In this document: positions 45,437 to 56,200 of the stretch, one piece after another
Position numbering within the stretch: position 1 is the first letter of the stretch
How the letters are laid out: each line of letters opens with the position of its first letter
From: Ectocarpus siliculosus
Lineage: Eukaryota > Sar > Phaeophyceae > Ectocarpales > Ectocarpaceae
NCBI GenBank assembly: GCA_000310025.1
Contig: FN649734.1
Coordinates: forward strand, 896,112 to 960,111
Length of the DNA: 64,000 nt
Direction of reading: 5' to 3'
Program-made: the position numbers and the translations under genes
Notes under the pieces: generated by a model
The model's input: only the letters and a program-made list of their open reading frames with translations
Told to the model about the DNA's origin: nothing
Database searches by the model: none

Positions 45437-48400
45437 ATGGATCAAGGGGGTTCCGCAGGCGGACGCCAAGCAGCGGCAGCGGTAACCGTCAAGGTGTTAG
45501 TTCTGGGTGACCCTGCCACAGGAAAAACAAGCATCATCAAGAGGTCAGTTAGCGGAAGGTTCGAGAGTCTTCTGGTTTCTTCTCGTACGGGTCAAAGTCC
45601 GTGGGTCTCTTTTCGATACGGATTGTTTTCTCCGCTTGAGGGCAAGATGGATGTTCCTGGTAGGTTGTGAAAATTGAGGACATGGGGCGCCGGGTTTGCG
45701 GGCGCCCTATTGGTCACGCAACGTGGTGCCATTGGGGGAGGCAACATATCCCGTTGGAGCTACTGTAGAGTGCCACCGTCCTTGTTGAGTGAGAGAGTGG
45801 TGGTTGGTTTGTCTTCGGTATGATGCGGCGGACGAGACCTGGGTTCACGAAATCGATGCATTTTATTGTATTGCAGCCTGCAAGTTGAGTCTCCACAATA
45901 GGTGTGATGGCTTGCGACGGATACAGCGGCGTGCGTCACTGAATTAATGCGGTTTCCGTTGGCCACACGCGCAAAATTCACCCCATCGGTTCATTTACCG
46001 GTTCGACTAGAACCACTTTTGGACTTTTGGTCTGACAACCATCATTTCCTTCTTCCGCCGGTGGTACCGAACCCCATTCACACGCCTCTTGTTGCTACGG
46101 CTTCTGCCCGGCGAGACATGTGTCACGCTGCTTTCTTGATTGATTTTTTTGCCATGTTTCCGGCTTTGAACCGCAGATATGTGCACGACTTTTTTTCGGG
46201 TCACCACAAGACCACCGTAGGGGTGGACTTCGCTCTCAAGCAGCTCGTGGTAGGGGACACCACTGTCAAGCTGCAGCTCTGGGATATCGCGGGACAGGCG
46301 AGTTGTGGTTACTGCTTTTTTTTCTTCACCCGTGAACTCGAGAAGCTGCATGAGCCCGCTTCTTCGAAGACTCGCTTGGGGATACTTTCGCGGTTGGGCC
46401 CAGTTTCCTAGTGAGCGAAAGGTTCTCCTGATGTCATGCTTTTTTTTTTTTCTGTGCTCAGGATGGTAGCAGTTATTTACGGTTTCCAAGGATACCCGTT
46501 GTTGCTGCCTTTGATGGCGGAGGAGGGACGGGAGTGGGAAGGGTAGGACCCCGGAAAACCTGCAGCACCCGGGCATGGCTGCCTAAGGAAGCCGGCCGAA
46601 CGAAACTGTAGTCTACGCGGGTCTTCTAAGTAAGCAAGCATATTGGATAGAGTATGGAATCGGCTAAGTAGGAGTTAGGGTTCGGGGTAGGGTCTGCGTA
46701 CTCCTTGTCTGGTATTTTCCCTATTAAATCTACTTTTTTTCTTTTTTTCCGTAGGCAATCCGAACGAAAACGAGAGTAGGGACGTGACTGTGTGGGGGAA
46801 AACACTCGGATATGAAGGATTTTCGGGCGTTTCGAAACGTTTTTTGGCCTGTTTTTTCTGTGTCGCCGACAACCAAGAAAGACCAAGCTGAAGCCTCCGT
46901 GCCGTCGCCTTTCTGAACAAGTGCTCTTGCCACTCCCGTCCTTCCGTTGGTGTGTGCTCTGCAGGATAGATTCGGGTCGATCGCACGGGCTTACTACAAG
47001 GAGGCCCTGGGGGCCCTCTTGGTGTACGATATCGGGCGAAGCTCTAGCTTCAAGACGGTGCAGAGGTGGAAGGGGGAGATAGACGAGAAGGTGAGAAATG
47101 CTCAAGTCTCCCGTGCATGCGTGTCGTGGGCTGGGAAATGGGTGGTGTATGCTCTTGTCACCCCCCCCCCGTTGTGATGCGACCGTTGCCACGCATCCTT
47201 TTGGCGATGGAGTTCCATCTTTACTCCTTGCAGAGACTCGACCAACAACTCAACCGCTCGCCACGTACTTTTCACGGGGGAACGGTGGTCTAGACGAGCA
47301 GCGTTTAATGCTTTATGGGCAAGTTCCGGTTCCCAGACCGCGGTGGCTTGGTAGCAGTAGCATTGACGCACGACTAGCCTTTTGTCCGCATGCGTCGTTC
47401 TCAGGACGTGATGTTGGGTTTCTTGCATTAGGTTTCCGTCTGACAAATGAAATACGTTAGTCTTGTACTACTGTGGCGGGAAGATACACACCAGCACTTT
47501 CTACCGTGTTTGTGTGTTATTTTTTTTTTTTCAGGTTCGTCTTCCTGACGGCGGGCGGCTGCCCGTGGTGCTGCTGGCGAACAAGTGCGATCTCGATATT
47601 CCAATCGACAGGTGACACTCGCACACACCCTCTTTTTGCTTTGTCAACGATGCTTCTGTTTGGGTCTTGGAACCAAGTCCGTACAAGTGTTTTCCTCGTA
47701 GTGCAGCGTTTTCGTGCTTGATTTTACGTATTAGTTGGCTTGTCTGTCCTTAGTACGGTCATGACAAAGACATACGCGCAGACAGGAGCACAGACAATAG
47801 CAACAACACCTCTTACATCTCGTTTCATGGATGTTACCTTTGCTTTTGCAAGCGCCGCCTAGCGTGGTTCAAGTCGGTATTCCACCATGGGGAGCCAGCG
47901 AGAAATGTTGTCGTCCTTTTCGTGTATCGTCCCTTTATTGTTGTTTTTATCTTCTTTTTCACGATTTTCCGGGGGAAGCTAAAATGTAGGTGTAGGACAG
48001 GTATTGCTCTCCGGGCTTCAACCCGGCAGCCTTCCGCAGAGAGCGCAACGCAACGGGGGAGCAAGAAGGGGGAGGGTGTGTGCCATCCAAGCAACCCCTC
48101 GTTTCCCTTTGCGTACATTGCAGGACGTGTCCTGTTGTACGCATAGTTCTCGAAGTGCTTGCTGCTTAATCGTTATCTTTGTTGTTCCCATGGCGGCATT
48201 GCATGACGCGCCCTGTTGTAGCCCTCAACGTGCTTGCCGCTTAAGCGTTAGCTTTGTTGTTCCCGTGGCGCCTTTAGGGAAGCGCTCACGTGGTTTTGCG
48301 ACCGACACGGGTTCGCGGGGTGGTTCGAGACCTCGGCCAAGCAAAACATCAACATCGACGAAGGGAGCCGGTTCTTGGTGGAAAAGGTCCTGGAAAGAAT

Positions 48401-48440
48401 TCCAGCGTCCGGGCACCCATCTGGTCGCCTTGGAATGAAG
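45437..48440 (+). CDS. Rab32/38-like small GTPase (C-terminal exon not found)
   Basis: Vesicle-traffic GTPase. Exons are 45437-45543, 46177-46297, 46965-47090, 47535-47611 and 48278-48440, joining in phase to 198 codons. Nucleotide-binding motifs are G1 GDPATGKT (24-31), G2 with [13 protein letters not shown] (45-57), G3 WDIAGQ (71-76), G4 NKCD (134-137) and G5 ETSAK (161-165). The [18 protein letters not shown] block, [13 protein letters not shown] and VRLPDG[12 protein letters not shown] are typical of the Rab32/38 branch. Residue 77 is Asp where most Rabs have Glu. The start is fixed by an in-frame TAG immediately before the ATG. Intron 2 uses a GC donor (CAG|GCGAGT at 46298). The last exon ends in phase 0 at GMK with donor GTGAGA. 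A short downstream exon with the prenylation cysteines is expected but was not identified. Confidence 0.9.
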
Positions 48441-49954
48441 GTGAGAGAATGACGCAGCTATGATGGCTTCCATTGTTTCTCACCCAACGCCTGGAGATAG
48501 TTTAGACGGGTGACACCGGGCATCGAAACACGGTGGGGTACGTCTAAGCGGCGTATGGATTAGAAATAGGGGGGGGGGGGGGGGGTCGCTCTGTACGTGT
48601 TTGCCTCGCTGCGCTTTGTTCGTCCATGCACGCAAATCCAATGTTCCTCACACTTGTTCGTTCTTTTCCTCCTCGCTCCTCTCCACTCCAGCCCCTCCCA
48701 CCGCCCTGCGTTTCTTGCTCTGACCTCCATCCCCCCCCCCGCTACCCCCGTTCTTTCCGCGGGACCCCTTCACCTTGGTCTCGCGCCCGGCCGTGTCACG
48801 ACTCGCCTTGCAATATGTCCCAAACGCTGGCGTCCTGACTGCTGGCGTTGATCTCCCCGCTGGGCGTGATGGCCACTTAATTGGAACAGTTGACGGGAGA
48901 TGGGAACGGCGGGGGGGGCGACTCATCCTCTTGCTGCTGATGGATGAGTTTGTGTTGTGGTGTATCGGCTACATGGCGGGCGAAAACTACGCCGGTCCAA
49001 AAGACCTGCTGGTGACTGCCTACTTGTAACTAGCGGAAACCAGCGGTGCCGATATACCGTACCGCGGTCCCGAATAGCGCGGTTCCCGTAATATCGCGCA
49101 TACACTTCCTTGGCACAACACCTAGCGAGCTACTAATTTAGTGACCGACCTCCCCCCACCAGTGCGGGTCCCGATATACCGCGGTGATTTTTGTCTCTCT
49201 GCCACTACACTGCGATTAGGCGTTTCTACGTTTTGGGTAAATCAGCCCGAGCGTTCTGAACCTCTTTGGTTCTACTGCGCTTGGCTTGGGGTAAGGCGGA
49301 GTTGTTTGTTGCTTTCATTTTATTTGGTGTTTGTTGTGTTTAGGAGCACGTTGCTCAACGGAGAGCTGCTTCAACTTCACCTTTGGCGTGTTTGCATTGC
49401 AGCCCCTTTTTGCGTTTTTGGGCGAATCGTTGTCGGGAGGGCTACACTACACATTTTTTTTTGCAGTATACCAATAGGAGGTTACTATTCGCGTACGGCT
49501 GCTGTGTGACGTGCTGTTGGCTTGCGGGGGCGCTTTTTTTGTTTGTTTCGGGACGTGTCTCCTGTCTCCTCCCAGCGATGGGGGTTTGTCCGTGGGTCAG
49601 GTCGCGAGTCTTGTTTCTTTTCTGTGTGTTCTGTACGGAGAACCCACACTGGAAGGCCTGGTGTTGATAGTCGTGAGCGAAAACGATGCCTTAACAAAAA
49701 TTTCAAGCCTATTGTGGTGTCAAATGTGAGAAAGGCCCGCAATTCTGATGGCCGGATACCCCTCCAATGAAACATTTGAGACCAGAAGAAATACATGCTG
49801 TTGGTAGCCAACGAGGAGTGCTACAGAGAGGGAGAGCTGATATCCGACTCTGATTGGACGTGACCGCCACTGCTGCAGACTGGTAGTGTGTAGACTGGTT
49901 TTATTTTTTGTAACCGTGTAGTCTGACTCATACAGAAGATCATTTTGTGGAAGT
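48441..49954. other. Region downstream of the last recognised Rab exon
   Basis: About 1.5 kb, including a 17-base poly-G tract at 48569-48585. It should contain the Rab C-terminal exon and 3' UTR. Several acceptors precede short frames, but none gives a convincing Cys-Cys or Cys-x-Cys end in phase 0. Confidence 0.45.
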
Positions 49955-50290
49955 AGTGGATGGACTGGATGAGGCAGATGAGGCCTCCTGCGCCCGGCAA
50001 GAAGAAGAGTGTGTCACCACGTGCTGGAAGGGAACTGTTCTCCTGGTTCGTCGTTCCCCAGCGCAGAATTCGCACCGGTAATTGGTGTAGGAATTGGACC
50101 CGATTTACCAAACCCTCAGCCGGGTGGTGGGAGTGGTCTCAGCAACCTTTCTGTGCATACTCCGTTGACCTCTTCGAAATCCGAAGCGATCCGTTGGTCC
50201 ATCATGCAGCCAAGAATTTGGACTAGTTCGGTCTGATCGGTGTTTTACCTACCCTGTTGAATGCGACGCTGACTCCATACCGAGGATCAT
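49955..50290 (-). repeat. Diverged inverted copy of the recombinase-element 3' flank
   Basis: The reverse complement aligns collinearly with about 20200-20640. Shared blocks are GGATGAGGC(C/T)CCTGCGCCCGG, GCTGGAAG-GAAC, CCCCAGCGC-GAATTCG-ACCGGTAA, CCGGGTGGTGGGA-TGGTCTCA, CGGTCTGATCGG-GTTTTAC and CTGACTCCA. No recombinase coding sequence adjoins this copy. Confidence 0.72.
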
Positions 50291-50738
50291 TGGATGTAAG
50301 TCTTGGAGGGGTCTCTTGTGCCGCCGGACTGTAGTGGTTTGCGGTCCCGCCCTCCTTCGCTGTATCTATCCGTTGGCTGTTGGCTCCTTCCAACCACCGT
50401 GGTGAATTTGTCTCTTACCCATTCCCCACGTCATGGTATACTTCTGTGGTTCCGCTCCATGCGGCAAGCTCTTGTGGGAACGCTAATGACAAGGGCATTT
50501 CGCTAGCGTCGGCGTAGCTCTGCTCGCGGTGCCGCTTGCTATGCATACCCTCCCGATCTCAGTACAACAATGTTCTCCTCGATGGGGACGTCGGGACATT
50601 CCGAACATTGCAACATTCCTTCCAAGGATGGAATATGGAGACCTGCCAAATCCTCGATATCTGCAACAGCTGCCACAGGAAATAAGAGCCCAGGAGTCTA
50701 CTACTGTTGCTGTAGCCAGCACCAAACACACTCCAGCG

Positions 50739-50790
<52 letters not shown>

Positions 50791-53290
50791 GCATGCGCAA
50801 ATCCCTACAACTGAAAATAAATACACGCACAGAAAGACTACCAATTCGAGATATACAGATATACCCACAGTCGAACGGGATGTGGTGGAGTCTTTTCAGT
50901 ATGTTCGTGCGCTGCCATTTCATTGGCCAACGCCAACAGTCCAAAAAATGACCTAGCCGTGTGGCTGCCTGTAGGCTATTGCCCCTAATACCCACTACCG
51001 TCTCTCGGCTGCCACGCGAGCCACCGTGCGGGTTGGCAGTTGGCAGTGCATCCTGCGGTCCTTCGATAGAGAGGCTGCAGAAACACCGTAGGGTGTGATC
51101 TGGATACCGAGGGGGAGCAAATGCGAGGGGGTGTTGCAGTTGCCGATGAGAAAACGGGGCCTGATGCGGTTCGGAATGCTGACCCTGTGTGTTCTTCCAT
51201 CCATTGCGTACCACCTCACGCACCCTCTTTCACGCCAGCCGGTCAGGCTTCAAAGGTCACCGCCGTCGCTGCCCACGGGAGGAAAGTGCCCAGCTACCTG
51301 CAGATAGAGTCGGCTCCGTGAGCAACAGATTGGTAGCATGATACAGCACCCATTTTTGGGTGGCACCTCCTCGCATCGCCGCCGTTGAACGACACGACGC
51401 ACGTGTGAGTACATATATATGTGCGATGACGATTGGAATTACATACACGCCTGGGGACGCGTTCCCTGTTCAACGGGTTTATGCATACCGGCATATCGAT
51501 GCACAGAGGGACAGAGGGTGCACACAGCACACAGCAGCCTACCCCGCCGTTTTTGACTGGTTGGTTGCCTCTCTGCTCGAACCAAAACTAGCCTGGCTCG
51601 CTGGATCGACATTTCGAAGAACGACAAGAATGAGTACATAGCACAACCCCGACCACGGAACCAAGCCTACGAGGTTGGCAGAGAGCGGGAGCGTTGATAC
51701 AGCAGTAGGCGCCCTCCTAACGCTTCTGAGCCTGCTGGCGAAAAAGCTACGACCTCCAACCCGATAAACGTCTAGCGTCGGTGAAAGGTTTTCACCAGCG
51801 CCCCACCCAGTGCCCACAGCCAGGGGTGTATCGGGGTCAAGGCCAAGGTTGGCCTAAGGAACGGCCGACCGTGCCACGCGGTCAGGCGAGGCAACGACAG
51901 ACAAGCAAAGCACCAGGCGTGGACTCGGTGGGTCCGTGCTCGTTGCCCCTTCGTCAATCATGGTGAGTGATCGTGCACCTTGCACTGCCGGGAAGGTCAA
52001 TACACGAATTCCAGCAAGCCCGTGATCGGAAACACGACTGCTGTTATTACGCACAGCAGTATCATCACCGTATCGGAAACAAACACGGCTGTTACACACA
52101 GCAGTATTATTATCCCGGTTCCTACAGCAGTATCCACCCGCGAGAGCAGTGACGCGAGCTGATATCGAGCAAGAAGTTATCGCAGTACATACATGTAGCT
52201 GTATGCATACAGCAGCAGTAGAAGCAAACGGGCAGTGCGACGCGGCGTTCTGCTTGTGGCACAGCAGTACAACGAAACATGGAAGAATTAGAATTGCTAC
52301 CTTGGCAATTCGATTGCCAAAGATAGGACCAGTTCAGTTGTCGTGGCAGAAGAAACCAGCACGAGCAAGCTCATTTCCCGCCCAATGCCATTCCTGCTAC
52401 CGACGTCTCCAGACATTTTTTTCAAGGAACAACTTTTTTAGTTCTCTTTTTTATTATTATTCTCCACATGTAAAGTTCTGGCGTTGCTCGCCCCAACTCT
52501 CATGCTCAGGGTAGGAAGGGAGACACACGCTGCATGGGTATTTGCGAATATGGGTTTGCGATGACAACCATTCAAATGAGCTCGTTGTCGGATGTTGTCT
52601 AATATTAATATTATAAAGTCGAGTCTTGTGATGGGACATTTTCCGCCCATCGCTTCCACTCTACGTGAATGTGGTGAATGTGAATGACTGGCAGGTCAAC
52701 ACAACGGCGAAATTTAGCCGTTGTGTCCGTAGTCGGTGGAGAACATGCATGAGCACCAAAGTTTGTATCGTATCTGTGGGACAGCTTTCACTGAAAGCCT
52801 ATCGTCTGGACTGGAGCGTAGAGACATCGAGCCTCTCGTATATACATGCGATATCAACATTCTTGGCTCGAGCGCTTTCTGCGTGGGGAAATGCTGATAT
52901 CCGTGGTTTGAGTACAGTAAGGCGGAAATTGACGAGTACCTATCATCTTTGCACGAAGTCCGCTAGCTCCCTTATTCCGCACATCACCTTGCGCACACGG
53001 AACGCACACATTCGCCACGAGCATAAGGTCAACCACTCCCACGACCATTCCCAATTACCCACCCATCCGGTAGCCTCTCGCTCACTCTCCTTTCCCTATT
53101 TCGTCTATAGTTGGTCGACGTCGGCCCTCACCGTCAACTTCTTTCTGTGTCCTTGTCTCTGGCTTCCCGTTGTGTATGCTCGTGGCCTCGATACGCCCGA
53201 GAAACGGCCCAGAAGTACTTCACATCATTTTTTTTTTATATTTCTCTTACGCGGAACCATTCTAAATGCTAAAAATTTTTGTCGACGCAG
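50291..53290. other. Gene-poor region left of the low-complexity gene
   Basis: About 3 kb holding (GA)23 at 50741-50786 and a cluster of ACAGCAGTAT-type repeats near 52030-52290. The first exon(s) and promoter of the gene starting at or before 53291 should lie here. A 213-aa open frame at 52665-53306 begins at a non-ATG codon, has no family features and is not called. Confidence 0.45.
50741..50786. repeat. (GA)23 dinucleotide repeat
   Basis: Uninterrupted GA repeat of about 46 nt. A shorter GA-rich stretch also occurs near 42777-42796. Confidence 0.95.
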
Positions 53291-56200
53291 GAGGAACCGC
53301 GAGTGATCGTCGCATCGCTAACGACCTCGGACGCAGTCGGGGCCGGTTCCACAAGCGACGCGGGGTACTTCACCCCACCACCTTCCGTCGGCCAGGGCAC
53401 GACAAGAAAAAAATCGCCAGCATCTCGCGGCTCTCCATCTTACGCCGACCACGATGGGAGCAGTAGCGATGATGGCAGCGGCGGCAGCAGCATCAGAACA
53501 CGAAGAAGTCGGCGGGGACCAACTCTGGCACCAGCCTTGGACTCGAGAGCCGACAGAGACCGCTCGCAGTCGGCTGAGGCTGGTGAAACACCGGAGGAGG
53601 CTGGCACCAAGCGCGGAGGCGGCCGTTGGAAATGGACCAGCACCGCCGCATCGCGTGCCCCTGGAAAGTTCTCTCGTGCCAATGGCGGCGGAGGCTGTGA
53701 TGGCGAAGCGATCCCGTCACCTCTTTCGAAACACATGCAACAGCCGGCCGCAGTAGCAGAGCCAGAAACATTGACTCAGGACAGCGGCAAAAGTAACAGA
53801 AGAACCCCCGACGGCCCCAATAGCACGGGCAGTGGCGAGGGCAGCACCGCGGCGTTAGATTCTATCCTAGGGGGGCCAGCGGCAAGGACAACGGCGGTGG
53901 CATCTTCAACATCCCCGACGAAAGTGACGCCTTGGAGCTGGAAGATGCTCGCAACGAGGACTTCGACCGCCTCCACGAGTGCGGCGTCCATAACTTCCGC
54001 CGCGCCGGGACCGTCCTCCTCGGACGCGACCGCAGCCGGTAGCAGCGGCGGCGGTGACGGAAGCAGTGGCCGGACAGGCCGAGCTACCGCACCAAAGGAA
54101 CAAGAATCGCGGCAGTCGTTTGTTCAACCGCCGGCAGCGGCAACTACGACCGCTGGGAGGGGGGCGCGGCCCTCTTCCGTAAAACAGACCGCGGCGGCGG
54201 CGGCAGCAGCAGCGGCAGCAGGAGCAGGCAGAACCGGCGTGCACGTGGGCTATCAGAAGATGAGGATTTCGTCGGGGGGTGGGAACAGGGCCATCGCCTG
54301 TGCCGCCGAGGCTGATGCTGACGAGGCGCTCTCCCGTCCCCCCCCCGCTCCCGGCACGTCGACCCCGCGGTACCGGGGAACCGTCCCCAACCCTGCCGTG
54401 GGCGGCACGTGCGAGAGATCTAAGCGTGGTGAATACGGACCGCGAAGCCCGATGCCCCCCCCCTCCCCGGGCGGTAGCAGCGACGGGGTTGCGGCGCCGC
54501 CACTCTCCGAAGAGGGAGGGGTCACGCCTAGGCAACCGCAGGCGACAGCGACGACGCCTTCGGGGAATGGTGCCAACGGCGCCAACGGCGTGGTCGACGT
54601 GCACCTCGCTGAAGGAGAATTGGAGGCTGGCGGCTGGAAGCACCTGGACTCTGCCGGTGGGGGGTCTTTCGAAATCGACTCCCGTCACAGCAGCAGCAGC
54701 AGCACCACCACCACCACCCCAAACATCGCCACCGAAAAAAACGTGACAAGGGCGGGAGAAGAAAAACCAGAGGAGCAGAGCGGCCGAACGAGGGACGGCT
54801 TCGACTCCGGTTTCGAAGCCACCGCGGTGGCCAGGAAGAGCGACGGCGGCATGACGGAGCGGGAGATCATCGCCGGCGCAGAAGTAGCCGTGGCATCGGC
54901 CAAGAAGGAGGCCGCCGGTACGGTAGATCGGGCGACGGCACCGGGCACCCCCCCTAAGTTTCCCGTTGATACGGCGGAGCTCTTGTCCGACGCAGCGGCG
55001 ACGGCCCCCGGGACAAAAGGCAAGGCGGGTACTAGAGGGGTCGACAGGACGGGGAAGGTTCAACTTGAGGGGACTGTGGCTGTGACGGGGGGGGGTACAC
55101 GGTGCCAATGCGTCGAGAAGGAGAGCCTTCGGGTCTCGGGGGAGGACGGAGGGTCGGTCTCACGGACTGTGAGTATTGTGGCTTCAAGCAGGAGAGCCTA
55201 GACATTAGAAACTATACTTTGGAGACACGAACTTCGCCGTTGTCGTGCCCGCGATTTTTTTACGTTGACCGAAGAACGCACACCTTGAACCAGACAACTA
55301 GTCTCAAATCGGATGAGGACGGCCGATATAGAACGTGACAAGGTACAAGTGATGTGACCGATTCCCATGTCGCGACAGAAATGCCGACCCCTAACTTACC
55401 TGCTGGCATTAACAGGCGCTCGATTCAGGACGAGTTTGGAGAAGCCGCCACTTATTGTGCAGTCCAAGATTTGTTTGTTCCACAACCTTGAGAAAACACG
55501 ACCAAAACGAAGCGTAAAATCGATACAAAAGTCGTCACGGTCACGGTCACGAATACAACCACCGCCAGCTCTCTTGGCGGAATGATACAACAACCCCTAC
55601 ACATTGCCGTGTGTAGGCGCGGGCAACCAAACGTAACCAACATCCGTGCACGTTGCTCGACACTCACCCACCCTCACCGCCATCCTCCTGCACACCACCA
55701 ACCCACCGTGGACCCACCCGGTTTTCATGAGCTGTGTACCTTTTTCGATCCGTCCAAACCTACCCGTTTGCATCAGGTACGGGACGACAACTGGTGGAAG
55801 CAGAACGCGGCCAAAGCCCTCGCCATCTCCGCCGAAAGGAAGAATACCCCGGGGAGAAGCCGCAGCCGAAACGGCACCCCCGCGAGGAGCCGCAGCCGCA
55901 CCGGCACCCCCACCCACAGCCGAAGCGCGTCCACGAGGAGGGGCGGCGTGGCGCCCCGCGACGGGAGGGGCACGCCTTCGTCTCGCAGCGGCAGTGTCGT
56001 TGGAAGGGCCAAGGGCCAGAACGGTGGTGGTGGTGGCTCGCGTTCCCGCGAGGATGCGGGGGGTTGGCCCACCGAGGACGGGGCTGAAGGCGGCGTGGCT
56101 GGTGTCGGCGAGTCTCGGTGTTCTGCTTGGGCTTGGTATTTGGGAGAACTTGTTTGCGGTGGCCTGCTGTGTTGACCGCACAAGTGTTAAGGCTTTGGCT

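Noticed and set aside
48440-53291. Calling the Rab gene and the low-complexity gene one fused gene
   Set aside because: The phase matches, but the intron would be 4.85 kb and would replace the expected prenylation tail. Kept as an open finding, not a feature.
52665-53306. 213-aa plus-strand open frame before the low-complexity gene
   Set aside because: Starts at a non-ATG codon, shows no family features, and runs across the acceptor of exon 53291-55168 in another frame.
53906-55108. 400-aa minus-strand open frame opposite the low-complexity exon
   Set aside because: Arg/Cys/Gly-rich reverse of a biased GC-rich exon; the plus strand ends at a strong donor and joins eight further exons in phase.
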